DNA of 64,000 bases, taken from positions 127,231,741 to 127,295,740 of the forward strand of contig CM041465.1 of the NCBI GenBank assembly GCA_023213395.1. The letters are read 5' to 3'. The stretch is from Cycas panzhihuaensis. Its lineage: Eukaryota > Cycadophyta. The notes beneath the pieces were generated by a model. It was not told the DNA's origin, made no database searches, and saw only the letters and a list, made by a program, of their open reading frames with translations. Below are positions 12,548 through 24,200 of the stretch, in pieces; position 1 is the first letter of the stretch; each line of letters opens with the position of its first letter. The translations under genes and the position numbers were made by a program.

Positions 12548-13713
12548 ATCCCCCCAATACGCTTTTTGGAGGACCTAAACTAGATATTCCTTAATTGTTA
12601 AAGTATCATCTTTGTTTTAATTAAAAGTAGGAGATATAGAGTTTAAGAAGTCCTAAAAGACCACCTTCACCCAACTCCTAAGAAGGAGTCTTTTCCTAGT
12701 TATGTTGTTTAATAAAGTGTGGATATAGAATGTGACAAAAGTTGTGGATGTAGAAAGAGGGACTAATAAAATCTACTAACCTATAAAAATAGGTGAAAGA
12801 GTTCTAGATTCAAAACTACGTGATAATATTTTCAATATCCTTCCTAGGGACGTATTTTGTAAAATCTTTTCAACCTTCTTAGGTTCTAGTTAGATATACG
12901 AAAGGGTAAGCAAATGGAAAAGTTGTCCTTATTTTCCTCCTTTTTCATTTTTCTTTTTCTTATTTGTATTCGCTTTATTTTTCTTTTGGTTTTTTTATTT
13001 TGTTATGCTTAATAAAGCAAAATAAAATACATTAAAAACCCTACTTTATTTTCAATCAACAAATAAAGGGAAAAACTAGAACTAGATGCATGCAAGTTTT
13101 TTATGTCTTTTTTCTTTTTCTTTCAAAAAATGAAAGATGCGAATATAAATTTGAAATTATTCTTCTATATGCAACATATGCATCTTACAATGAATAGAAA
13201 GATATAACACACACAATATGACTATTTGTGAAAGCTTTCGAAAGAAATCAATGACATATAATACTATTTAAAAGATATCATTTTACATACATGCAACTAA
13301 TTCTTTAAAAAAGATGATGTATAATGCAAAAAGAAAGAGATTTTAAAAAGATGTTACTATAGTTTTTAAATAATTTTCAGACCTATGAATTACATACAAA
13401 TAATAAATCTGAACCATAACTCTTATACAAGATACTAGTTTTAAAGGTTCTATCACAATTAGAGTAAAAGAGGCTCCAAAAGGATCTTTGAACTTTTAAC
13501 AAGCTAAAAAATTAGACATACATTTGTTATTCAACACTTTTAACTTTTCTTTTAAAGAAAGAAAAGGTAAACTTAAAAGTGAAATCAAGTAAACTATAAA
13601 ACTACGAGATTGAAACTTCTTTCTTATTACAAATGAATGCCTCAAAATGGTAGTTTTTATTTCAACTAATCAATCTTTTCAAATGTTTTCCTTTAAAACA
13701 AATCAAGTGATAG
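12548..13713. other. AT-rich flank of E1, probably the far part of the E4 3' LTR
   Basis: E1 interrupts this stretch: its continuation is 48193 onward, which ends in an LTR terminus at 49418. It is therefore likely LTR sequence of E4. No gene is seen. The last five bases, GATAG (13709-13713), are the left target duplication of E1; the right copy is GAGAG (48193-48197). Confidence 0.45.
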
Positions 13714-16699
13714 TGGAATCACATTTATGGGATGGTAACTACACTTGGTGAAGATTGGGGCAATCAACAATAAGTTCTAAAATAGAAAATACAATCCTAC
13801 AAGTGGAGGAAACACCCACACAGGGTGTCCGTGCGTCGGAAGGCAAGTTCAAGACCCACAAATGGCACACAACTTCCTCAAAGTATCTTAGACTTTTGGC
13901 TTTAAGGGCGAGATACACGTAAGGTATCTCAGATAACCCCAAAAGATGGAATCCTCCCACCCTTGGATGGCTGGAAGGGGAAGGGAGGTACAACAAAGAA
14001 AAGAACTTTAATGAGAAAGTAATATGGTATGGTTAGAATAGAAAAAGCTCCTTAGGTCGACTCACCTAAGGCAGGTCTATGAGGGAAAGAGGCGATGGCA
14101 AAAAGCCCCTTGTCGCTATGTGAGCAAAGGGATCTAAATCCCAGCAAGGGCAACGTGGGTAAAGTGTGTGAATAGGATGTGAAGAGTATGTATGAAAGGA
14201 TAATAAAAGTGTTCTTGTTTACCTTCATAAAAAAAGAACATAAAACACACTCTCACTCTTTTTTACTTTTAAACAAGAAAGGATGGAAAAAATATTTCAA
14301 ACAAGCTCAAGTATGCATACTAAAAAAATGTAAAGCTAAAGGGATGTTTTACATTTGGGTAAGAGAAGAGGGAGGCATAATTCCTACAATATGCTCCTTT
14401 CAATGAAAGCAACATGCAACATGCTATGCAAGATGAATGTATGTAGGTCAGTTGATTACTCTTTTCCTTTTATATTATTTATTATGCAAGATGATAGGCC
14501 TAATAATGACAAATAGAAAAGAGCTATGAGAGGAGGGCAAGTACATGCCCAGAAAGTCACGTGGCCAAAGAAGATATCTTGCCCATATGCTATACTTGCT
14601 CCCTTGTCCTTATCTGATGCACTAATGTCGTCAAGAGGCGGTGTTGAAAGGGGTTTCCTTACCTTCCCTCTACGAAAGAAAAGAAAGGAAAAAATTGAAA
14701 AGGGCAAAAGAAAACAAAGTAACTATGTAAGGAGGTAAAATGAAAAGGAGAAAGATGAAGACTTATGCAGATTAAAGTGCCTCTTCCTTTTCAAGAACGT
14801 TGCGATGAAACCTGCAAGCACAAAGGTTTCCTTCCCCTTTCTTCGAGGGGCCGTTAGAATGCCAAGTGGGTACGCATATATATATAAAGGAAATAAAGTG
14901 CCAAAAGTTGCAAGCGAAGTGCTAGAAACAACACAAAATATTAAACTGAAAGCTACTTCCAAACTCATCAACATAAGTCTCAACAAGGAATGAATGCTAG
15001 TAGTTAGCATCAGAATGGCTAACCCCCTTTGATATAAATACCTCTGTGCTGCCTTTGAGCATAAGAATAGCAAGTTTGGATAGTCTATATGACAACTAAT
15101 AGTGAAAGGAATAAATGGTATGAAAACTAGAAATGTTGCTAGTATTACCAAAGTTACGGTATGTACCATGTACAATACCAGATAAGGGAGCAGACAAAAG
15201 AGGGATATGACACCACTAGGGGCTGAAATACCCTACTAATATAGGGCTCTCAAGGCTGGAAATAGTGTAGCAAGGGGTTGCATACACTGGTTCTAGCAAT
15301 AGCCTCTTTTCTGAGGTCGTTTGGTAACCCAAAGAAGACACAAGGAGGAGAAGGAGGATTGTCCCTTGGGAAGCCAGCCTTATTGGGTACGGAACCTGCC
15401 AAGTACTTCCTTCACTCATACCTTAATAGGCTCACCTCACAGCCCTCTTAGAGAGACTAGAGAGACAGTGGAAAGAAAAATGCAGCAAAAACGGAATCAT
15501 AGGGAAATATCTCTTGCATAAACTAGGGAAAAATAGAAAATGAAAGATGTATGAAGGAAATCTTAGCTTTCAAAGGAGTTTTAAGGAGATGAAATAAGGA
15601 AAAAACACAAAGAGCTACATATTGGGCTGTGTTTGTGGTGGGCCTACCTGAAAGCAACATAGAAGGAAGCTGGTCTTGGTGCTTGTAGATGAATCTCTAC
15701 AAAATCTGAAGAAGAAACCTGTTGAACACCTGTAGATACAAGCTTTGAATGGTATTTCTACTTAGTGAAGCTCGTTGATAAGATTGACTCTACGAACCTG
15801 AGTTAGGGGAGACAGAGTCCAGGTAGGAATGCAGGAGATCTCAATAGATGTAGGGTGTTTCCTGTAGGAGGAAGCTTGCAGAGATGATGGAAGAGCAAGA
15901 GAAAAGAGATGTAAGAGCTTGTTGGATGTTGTTAGAGATTATTAGAGGAGGGAATTGAGGAAATTTTTGGGCTTTATACTCAACCCTAGATTTAATCGAG
16001 TGACTAAAGTTAGGTTGGGACTCAGGGAATGACTAATCCATATGGCAATTTTGCAAAAAATATGAAAATTGCCATGGCAATTTAAAAAATAGAGATAGAC
16101 AGTTGCACCATGGTAAATTTCACGGTACCGCGATAAACTTCTCAATACCACGGAATTTACCATGGGGTAGGGCCAGAATTCAACAAAAATATAGATTAAG
16201 CTCTTGGGGGCCCTAGAAGAGGGTACCCTAGGCCTAGGAGGGTATGGCCCTCCTATCCAGGTGGTTGGGGATGGTGCAAATTGGCAAATGGGCTAGACCG
16301 GGCAAGGTATCGAGAGGTAGGGCTCCCAAGAAACCTATGGATAGACACAACCACTCATAGTGAAATGCTAGGGGTTACGGTAAGGTGATAAAGGTATGAG
16401 TGGATCACATAGGTTAGTCGATACTGGAGACAATATGGAGGTGCAACAAAGGGTTGTAAGGTATCATAGGTATGCATGCCTCGTAGAGAAGCATGTCCCG
16501 CAGGTCGTCATAGGCTAAGGACATGCAGCATGTTCAAGTAGCAAGATGCATGGCAATCACAAAGATGAGGCACTCAATCATGCAATGAATCAAGCAATGC
16601 TTCAATCTACCTCTTGAAATGACTGAGAAGGCAGATGGGAGCATGCCTGTGCTTACTTGAGTTGACCCATCCATACCCATTCTTAGTAGCCAGGAAACA
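13714..16699 (-). repeat. E1 3' LTR (2986 bp)
   Basis: 13714-14310 pairs with 28380-28980, and 14311-16699 pairs with 45818-48192. The minus-strand start is TGTTTCC (16699) and the end is CA (13714). No coding frame is convincing. It holds a hairpin at 16108-16165 and several GTAAG/GTATG-type splice-donor look-alikes in the sense direction. A plus-strand TATA-like run sits at about 14877-14887. Confidence 0.9.
16108..16165. repeat. Inverted repeat in E1 3' LTR
   Basis: CCATGGTAAATT (16108-16119) is exactly the reverse complement of AATTTACCATGG (16154-16165). The inner part holds CACGGTACCGCG. The copy in the E1 5' LTR is at 47613-47650. Confidence 0.8.
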
Positions 16700-17119
16700 C
16701 TAGTCTCTTGGCGGCAAAGCATCACTGCTCAGAAGCACAACGTGATGCTGAATGCTGGCAATAAAAACTACTAGTAACATATGTATATATAATAGTACAA
16801 TCATGATAAGAGCCAAGGGTGTCAATGAGTGTCATGGTGGAACATGTGGATATAAGGGGAAGGAGTGGAGACAGCATAGGGGCTACCTATGTGCCACTCT
16901 AAAGTCAACTAGAAATTATGACAGATGAGGGGAATATCCCCATCATAGGAGTACAAGAAGAGAGATGATGATAATAAGCAATGGGCTGAATGAACAAACC
17001 TGGTGATCGTCATAGTTTAACCTCATTAGTGGCCAACTTTCAGAGGTGCGAACAGATAGCAATGTGAAGTGCAAGATGACCTAAGACCTGGGCGCAAGCA
17101 TGACCTGACTAGTTTCTCA
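16700..17119. other. E1 3' untranslated region
   Basis: It lies between aRNH and the 3' LTR. The polypurine tract expected next to the LTR is degraded (minus AAGAGACTAG), whereas E2 keeps AAGGGGGTAA. A CATAGTTTA-CCTCATTA motif at about 17010-17030 is related to the tandem units at 56091-56420. Confidence 0.6.
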
Positions 17120-17555
17120 AGGTGGGTCTCCAAGGAGAGGCAGGCAACACTCAAGGATGAAGCGAACGAGGCTGTTCGCTTTAACGTTGAGGGCTCGTGG
17201 GATGTGTTGGATGTCAGCAGATAAAAAACAAGCAAATAGAGACCTAGTAATCGAAGCATGGGTATCACAGCTGATAGACCTAGGTCAGATGGGATACCAC
17301 AACTTGGGAGTTGCAGAAGAGGATGATGGGTCCATGGTGGAAATAAAGTACATCAGTGAGGGCTTTGATAACAGCCATGTACTCAGCTTTGTTATTGGTG
17401 GCCTTAGGGAGGAAGATCCTAGAATATAGGAAATCATATCCAGAAGGATCGCAGAGAATCTATGCAGCATCTTAAGGACCAGAGTTGCTGCAGCTTCTGC
17501 CATCGATGAAGATGAAAAGTGCTATGGATGAAAAGGGAGGTGTCTCAGTAGAAGA
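17120..17555 (-). pseudogene. E1 archaeal-like RNase H (aRNH), downstream of the antisense gene
   Basis: The minus frames read FIFIDGRSCSNSG, then KATNNKAEYMAVIKALTDVL, then HHGPIILFCNSQVVVSHL, then HIPRALNVKANSLVRFIL. This is the second RNase H known from Tat elements: Asp at the FIDG strand, Glu in the NEAEY helix (here NKAEY), Asp of the DSQ/DSK motif and the late His-Pro-Arg...Ala-Asp helix. Here the third Asp is Asn (CNSQ), unlike E2 (CDSQ), and ADSL is ANSL. It would remove RNA from the hybrid. It is separated from integrase by about 4 kb and by an opposite-strand gene. Confidence 0.82.
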
Positions 17556-18055
17556 AATGTGATAGACTCAATGGTATCGATAGGACATGATGATGTGGAG
17601 TAACTGTGAGGGACTCAAATAGTGGGTCATGAAGGTCGTAGAGGGCAGGAAGACCCAGCAATGAGGCTACCCGAAGGCAGAGTGGACTATTCAACTGATA
17701 GGAAAGAATGGACGATGAAAAGGCCCCTCTAGGGCATAAGAAGGTTTCTTAAGAGAGCAAAAATAGAAGCCCAAAGGTGCGAACAGGCAACATAAATGAA
17801 TCCAAGATGGTGAAATGAGCCAGATAAGTATAAACTTGGGTACACATGGAGGCAACATGTAAAACGAGGCAGAAGGGGCCTCACAGAGTCAGGCGAACAG
17901 GTGCCATAAATATACCTATGAGAATAAGTGAAATGGAGGTTGTGGGGGTGAAATAGGAGCCAGGACTAAAAGGCAATGGTGATCAGGGATGAGGGATGGC
18001 CCTAAGAGCTGTCACAGTGACAGAAATAGAAGAAGTGCCTATTAGGGTCCCCACC
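17556..18055. other. E1 spacer between aRNH and antisense promoter
   Basis: Non-coding on the plus strand. On the minus strand a leader frame, VASLLGLPALYDLHDPLFES, precedes aRNH and could be the N-terminal part of a separate aRNH protein. The spacer lies between two genes that point away from each other. Confidence 0.4.
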
Positions 18056-18062
18056 TATATAA
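18056..18062 (+). promoter_or_regulatory. TATA box of the E1 antisense gene
   Basis: TATATAA on the plus strand lies 168 bp before the exon 1 ATG, in the context CCACCTATATAAG followed by ATTCATTTTCA. The same arrangement is at 33019 (167 bp before ATG) and 56662 (148 bp before ATG). Confidence 0.75.
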
Positions 18063-18460
18063 GAAAAACTCAATAAAAATGGAATTCATTTTCATAGGAT
18101 CACGAATGATTCAGGGCCCTTTCCCTTACGCAGTAGAGCACTACCCGATTTCAGAGACACACAGGAGGAGATCAGATCGTTGCATCGAGGTGAGAGGACA
18201 TCCAGCAGGATCAGGATGATGAGATGGCAGTCATGAGGCCAGATCTAGTGAGTGGATTGCTCATTTCCTAGTCCATCTTACTCTAGCCCATTTTTCATTA
18301 ATTTTTAGAGTAGTTTTGGGGCCCTTAAGGGCAAATAGTGATCTCTTGGAGTTCAAATTGGACCTAGCGAGAGGGGGGATTGGGGCATTAGGCAGCCCTA
18401 GTCACGATGGGCCAGAGTAAGGCCCACTAGGATAAAAGTTTTGGTTTTTTTAAGTGGGAA

Positions 18461-18487
18461 CCCCCCCCCCCCATTTTGGGGGGGTAA
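18461..18487. repeat. C-run/T4/G-run hairpin in intron 1 of E1 antisense gene
   Basis: Twelve C, then ATTTT, then a run of G form a perfect short hairpin. E2 has the same design at 33429-33443 (seven C, four T, four G). Confidence 0.7.
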
Positions 18488-18557
18488 CATTCACACCGTG
18501 GCAAAGATTGCGATCTAGTGGTCTTCTGCATGAGGGCCCTAATCGCGGTGACTCCAA

Positions 18558-18587
18558 GCTAAACTCCATGGTACTATGGAGTTTAGC
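18558..18587. repeat. 30-bp palindrome in intron 1 of E1 antisense gene
   Basis: The arms are GCTAAACTCCAT and ATGGAGTTTAGC around a GG-TAC core. It is the counterpart of 33519-33548 in E2, where the inner arm sequence differs but pairing is kept. Confidence 0.75.
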
Positions 18588-20702
18588 GTGGTGTAAAGCT
18601 AGAATAGCTAAAAAAATAAAAGATGGCCCTAACAGAGAGGCAGATCTTGATCTGAGAGGAGGGAGAGGCAGTCCCAAGGGTCAACAAGCAGATTTAAATA
18701 GGTTCTGATTGACTTTGGGGGGATTTTACAGGTAGTTATCACGGTAGAGAACTGCGAGAACATAGTGATGGCAATTTTGACCTTTGTGGAGATGATGTCT
18801 TATGGGGACAAACAGGTTTTAGCGCAATGTGGCCTACTAAAGGTCACACAGATGCCACACTATGCATTGGATTAGTAACTCCTAGTAGACATAGTCTTGT
18901 ATTGGGATAGGCAAAGGCATGTGTTCCACCTCTCCCAAGTGGGGGACATCACAGTCACGCTAGGAGATATTAACAGGATCCTGGGGGTACCTACGGCAGG
19001 ACGACCAACATCACTAGGGGTATTACCTAACAATGAGGCAGCGCACAGAGAGGCAGTGACTTTCTTTACAAGACAGGACAGATGGGAGAGGAGAGGGATA
19101 CCCCTACAGACCATGGTCATGTCTAAAGTTCCTCGAGTGAGGAAATTGATTACCTTGTGCATTATATTTTAGATATCCCAGAAACAGAACTACAGAGCCA
19201 TACCTGGTGGGTGGATGGATGCAATCAGGAGGTACGAGGTTGGATTGGGCCACCTTGATAGTGGCAAACTTAGTCACTCAACTGGACGCTATTAGGGTGG
19301 CAGGGAGAGGAGGATTATCTTACAGCACATTGCTATAGTGTTGGTTTTTCAATCACTTTAGAGCAGTGACATACCCAGGACCACATCCCATCTCTAAGTG
19401 GGCTCCTATGATCCACAGGTAGTAGACTTGGTTTAGGGGGATCGAGGACCAGACACATGTCCGTCACTTAGTGGAGGCTACATCGTTAGACCTCCTCACC
19501 ATGGCTAACTATATATCTGATCCATATCGATGGGTGAGGTAGAGCAATGATGACGAGGTAGGTGGAGCGGGAGTCACCCCACGCGATGATGATAATGACA
19601 GGGATGATAGAGGTGATGAGGTAGATGCATCTAGAGTAGCAGGTGGAAAGGCAGGACCGTCAGGAGCTGCAAGAGGAGAGGCAGGTCCATCCGAAGTTGC
19701 AAAGGAAGAGGCAAGTCCATCGGGAGCCATAGGAGGAGAGGCGGGTCCATCTGGAGTTACAAAGGGAGGTAGAGGCCTACATACATGAGCCTGAAGATTG
19801 AGGATAGTGGGGAGATCCAAGGTGGTAACAGCACCAGTAGAGAGGGGTAGAGATGTCCCAGTAGTCTAGGCAATTGCCGAGGTGGTACCGAAGGAGGAGG
19901 AGGTACCAACAGTTAGTGGGGTACTAAAGGGGGAGGCCATTGTCTGAGTCAAGAAGCTAACGGCCCCACCAGGTGAGATGCTACCTTTTCCTGTCATGTT
20001 TTGATCGCTAAATATCTAGATAATTGATTTTATTTGATATGTATAGATACATTTGATTTTATTTGATATATATAGATATATATATTAACATATGACATGT
20101 TGGTAGAGGCAGTAGTCTGGGAGATATTCCCCCAGGCCTACGTGGAGGGGCAACCTCCTGTACAAGTAGAAGAGGAGCCACGATCAACAGGCACTCATAC
20201 AATAGCATTCATCTCATTGGTTAGGGTGATGGATGTATGGATAGTGGAGTCCCAAGGGTATGAGGCACGCATGGGATGGCTTTAGGGGGAGCTAAATGAG
20301 ACCCAAGTTGAGAGGGATTCCCTACGAGATTAGGTATAGGTGTTGGAGGCTCAGGGAGGAGCAGGTGGAGACGTCGAGAGCTGCATCAGGATGGCAGTGC
20401 TAGAGGAGCATCTCCGAGGGATGGAGGAGAGATTTTAAGGCATGGAGGAGAGGCTCTAAGGAGTGGAGAGTGAGAGGGATCGTATCCAGAAGTGATATGA
20501 TCTGTTGGTAGACCAAGTGGCATCGAGGTCGTCATGGAGTAGGACACACACCCACATGGTGATGACAACCCTGAGGAGGCCTCGAGATGAGGGGAGCTCG
20601 GTAGGGTGCTCCCAGAGGTGTAGAAGAAGCATGGGAGGCATGTGGTCCCTAAGAGAGGGGTCACATCAACTTAGAGATGATACTCCAAGAGTGGGGCAGT
20701 AG

Positions 20703-21468
20703 TAGAGTATGGTATAGTAGTTTTGATCTAACAGGGAAAAGTAGTGGACCTCCAAGGAGTCACCATATGTTGCCACATGATTGTACTCCTCTCTGCAAGG
20801 ATTCTAGCTTCCCACAAATGATGTACCATACCATTTATATGATATGACACATGATGATTATTTTATGTATGTAGACAGGGCCATTGGTATCCCATTCGGT
20901 ATATGTTGATGTGTATGATGACACATGATGGATGATGTATATTTATATTTTTATGTTCATGTATATATATATATGAGGGTGTGCGGATGCACAGAGAGGG
21001 ATATATTATGATGTTTTTAATTGATTATTATATGGTTTATGATAGAAAATTATTTGAGCTACACACACATCCTTTCATGCAAGGCCATATTTTTGGCAGG
21101 GGCATACGTGATCACCATGAGTAGCAGCGATAGACATATGTAGAGCTAGGAGATAAGGCGGCAAACATGTCCATATGGGAGCAGAGCAGGATATGTAAAG
21201 GAAATGCCAATGGGAAGGGATTGATGACACTCCAACGTGCCATCCTAGTCAGGGAATATACCCAAACCTGGGAGCACTTGGGATAATACACCCAAATAGG
21301 AGGACAGGGCTCCTAGAGAAAGGGGGACGAGAGGTTCTATAGGAGGGACCCGAAACAAACAAGGAGGCCACCCTAAGCCGCCATTCCACCTGTGGCTAGG
21401 GGGAATGGGGACACACTTAGGATGGTAGTTTAGGCTCATTTTGAAGCACAAAGAAAAGGGTGACATAG
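20703..21468. other. E1 spacer between antisense gene end and integrase stop
   Basis: No coding frame fits. AT-rich stretches (TATATATATATAT near 20970) could serve as the 3' end region of the plus-strand gene. The same layout is seen in E2 at 35596-36257. Confidence 0.5.
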
Positions 21469-22720
21469 TCACGTATAGAATTTTTTTAGGAATTTTCCAT
21501 TCACAACCTTTTTAAATTTGAGGCCCTCAAGGGTGGCAATCCTATAAGTGTCATTCCCAAGACTCTTGAGGACAACAAAAGGGCCAACCCATTTGGGTCT
21601 AAATTTGGTCAGGCGATCATGGAGATATTCCAACTTGAGGATATAGTCCCCAGGATGTAAAAGACCAAAATGAAGGTTTTTATCATAAGTCCTTCATACC
21701 CTAGCCTTAGAGGCAAGGTTGGATTGGTAGGTGGCCAAGCGTTTCTCATCCAAGGCCTCAAAGTCTAAGAGGCAAGCCTGACGAAAAGACTCCTCATCGA
21801 CAAGACCTCAGAGAGAGACCCATAGAGAAGGAATCTCCACTTTCAATGGGAGAACAGCCTCCATCCCATAGACTAGGGATAAAGGAGTCATCCCCGTAGC
21901 CGTACGAATGGGCATGCGATACGTCCATAGGGAGGAAAGGAGCTAGAGGTACCAATCTCTTTGAGATTAGGCGATGATTTTCTTTAAGATATTTATAAGA
22001 GTTTTGTTAAATGATTCAACCTGGTCTTTGGCCTGGGGATAGTAAGGAGAGGAAGTTTTGTGAGAAATGTGGAATCTCTCGTAAAGCTCATCCATCTCCT
22101 TGTTGAAAAAGGGAGTTCCATTGTCTATGATCAGGACATCGGGAACCCTCAAGCTGCAGATGATATGCTAGTAAATAAAAGTGGTTATTGTCTTACCAAG
22201 AGTAGTAGTCAAAGGAATAGCTTCCACCCATTTAGTAAAGTACTCTGTAATAGTCAAGATAAACTTATGCTGCAACAAAGAGGATATGGTTATGGCCCCA
22301 ATGAGGTCCAACTGCCATTGGGAGAAAGGCCATAGAGATATAATGGGATGGAGAGCCTCAGAAGGTAAGTGAGTGATGTTGGCATGCTCTTAGCAATGCC
22401 GACATCTCAAGGCATAAGCATGGTTGTCTTTAAAGAGGGACGGCCAATAATATCCCATACGGAGGATCCTTTGGGCCATGGATTGGCCCCCAAAGTAGCC
22501 CCCACAAATGTCGTGGTGGCATTCACAAAGTATCTGGTCCACTTCATCAAGGGCGACGTAGCAGAGAAGGACCCCATCGAAGGATCTCTTGTATAATACC
22601 TCATCTATAAAAAGTAGTATCTGGTAGTTCCCGAATACGAGACCTAACTTTATCGCTAGCGTCAGGGCGATACTGTTGTTGAGTGAGATATTGCACGATG
22701 TCCCCATACCACTTGCTATT
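21469..22720 (-). pseudogene. E1 integrase
   Basis: N-terminal zinc-binding domain: CHHDICGGYFGGQ and, further on, YALRCRHC (22390-22530). Core: WQLDLIGAI with the first Asp (about 22300-22325), IIDNGTPFFNKEMDEL with the second (about 22095-22140) and DQVESFNKTLINILKK with Glu (about 21965-22025), so the DDE triad is present. The C-terminal part has ILKLEYLHDRLTKF and ends LKKFYT with TGA at 21469. I see no chromodomain, as expected for Tat. It would integrate the cDNA. Internal stops and frame changes break it. Confidence 0.88.
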
Positions 22721-23180
22721 AGCAAGTAGATGGAGAGGAGAGTCCTGAACGGTTAGGATAGGCTCATCAGGAAGAGAGTCATCAATAGGAAGGTCCAAAA
22801 GGTTCAGGATAGGAGTGTCGGTGAGTTGCTTAGCCACTACCATCCCCTTCTTTGATTTCCTATTAATGATGTGAAGATCAAACTCCTGAAGGAGGACAAC
22901 CCACTTGCCAGTCCTACCTATCAGGTCAGGTCAAGTAAGTAAATAGTGCATGCAGATTAGATTGAATGATCACCTGAGTAGTATTCCCAAGCAAGTAATA
23001 CCTGAACTTCTTAGTTGCATATACCAAGGAGAGGTATTCCTTCTCTGCAGGGGAGTAATTAAGTTTGGTAGCCATGAGGGTGCGGCTGATGAAGTAAATA
23101 GTCCTTTCAGCCCTACGAATCATCTTCCTAGGCCAACATGGCACCCAAATATTCATCAGTTCTTGAGGTATACAGGATGA
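22721..23180 (-). pseudogene. E1 gypsy-type RNase H
   Basis: TIYFISRTLMATKLNYSPA, then EKEYLSLVYATKKFRYYLLG and TTQVIIQSNL (22950-23120), match the RNase H that follows gypsy RT. It leads through MVVAKQLTDTPIPN-like text straight into the integrase linker. The archaeal-like RNase H usually found here in Tat elements is absent; that domain is at 17120-17555 instead. Confidence 0.82.
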
Positions 23181-24200
23181 ATCACCTATCGAAGAGAGGT
23201 GGCGCTAATGTTGGGGCAGAAGTGAGAGCTTCCTTAAGTTCTTCCAAGGCTTGTTGGGCCTTGGAAGACCAAACAAACAGGGTGTCCTTCTTTAATAGAT
23301 TGGTAAGTAGTTTGGCATTTATAGCAAAGTTTTCCAAAAAATGCCTGAGGAAACCAAGCCTACTGAAAAACAGCTTAATCTCCCATTGGGTTTTAGGAGG
23401 TGGCATATCAAGGATGACCTTGAATTTATTAGGGTCGATTTGGATTCCTTGTTTAGACACAAGGAAACTAAGGTGTTTACCAGTAGTTACAGCAAACACA
23501 CATTTAAGAGGGTTAAGGCTTACATGGTATTTGCAATGTCGTCAGAAGACAGCCCACAAATCGACAGGGTGATGGGCTCTAATGTATGAGATACCCATCA
23601 TGTCATCCATGAAGGCCTCCAAGGATTTGTTGATGAGATCGTGAAAAATGAATTGCATCGCCCTTTAATAAGTGGTGCATGTGTTCTTAAGTCTAAAAGG
23701 CGTCACCTTATAGGCAAAAGTACCCCACGGAGTGGTGAAGGCCGTCTTGTAGTAGTCTTTAGGAGAGATTTGAATTTGGTTATAGCGGGATAATCCATCT
23801 ATTAAGGACATAACTTCAAACATGGCAATTCAATCAATGATTCAATTGATAAAAGGAAGTAGGAAATTGTCCTTAGGACATGCCTTATTGATATCACGAA
23901 AATCAATGCATATCTAGATTATCACATTCTTTTTAGCAACAGGAATAATGTTAAATACCCATTTAGGGTAGTTGATGAATGTGACAATCCTGCTTTGAGG
24001 AGTTTCTCAACTTTCATTTTAATAATAGCTGAGAGCTTAGGATGAAGAGGACGTTACTTCTAACAAACTGGGTAAGTACCAGGAATGGTAGTAAGGTTGT
24101 AGGTCACGATTGAATGATCGATTCCCTTCATATCAAAGTAATCCCATGCAAAAACATCCTGAAATTCCTGGAATAGAAGGGCATACTCCTTCACTTTATC
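23181..24200 (-). pseudogene. E1 reverse transcriptase
   Basis: MSLIDGLSRYNQIQISPKD (about 23775-23830), then GLKNAG-like text and TTY followed by a stop and RAMQFIFHDLI. The active site is EAFMDDMMGIS (23595-23625), FMDD in place of YVDD. Later blocks are KHLSFLVSKQGIQIDPNK and LGFLRHFLENFAINAKLL. The TAA at 23665-23667 replaces the conserved Gln of TYQR, as in E2 and E4. Further stops follow. Confidence 0.88.

Larger units (their letters stand above)
18224..20702 (+). pseudogene. E1 antisense split gene for a plant mobile domain (PMD) protein
   Basis: Proposed structure: exon 1 18224-18247 (MAVMRPDL), intron 1 18248-18731 (GTGAGT...ACAG), exon 2 18732-19972, intron 2 19973-20106 (GTGAGA...TAG), exon 3 20107-20702. 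Exon 2 holds YWDRQRHVFHLSQVGDITVT followed by LGDINRILGVP, the signature of the plant mobile domain (aminotransferase-like), then NYRAIPGGWMDAIRRYEVG and, after a frame shift, LLWCWFFNHF-like text. Its tail is acidic with imperfect repeats around EAGPSG. Exon 3 encodes a charged helical segment, with ATG-free text such as VEAVVWEIFPQAY and VLEEHLRGMEERF. Compared with E2, a small deletion removed the original intron 2 acceptor. Stops are mainly TAG. PMD proteins are known from silencing-related plant genes and from gypsy elements; the function here is unknown. Confidence 0.8.

Noticed and set aside
14456-15419. Several minus- and plus-strand frames that recur at 45936-46922
   Set aside because: The repetition is the shared E1 LTR sequence. 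The frames are low-complexity, differ in length between copies and match no family.
19509-19820. Minus-strand Pro/Ser/Ala-rich frame of 103 codons
   Set aside because: It is the reverse of the acidic Gly/Ala/Pro hinge repeats of PMD exon 2. E2 shows a similar shadow at 34476-34739, with no family similarity.
22230-22260. Integrase TEYFTKW in place of TDYFTKW, seen in E1, E2 and E4, as a possible loss of catalytic Asp
   Set aside because: The first catalytic Asp of retroviral-type integrase lies earlier (WQLDLIG). This position is not part of the DDE triad, so it is only a lineage marker.
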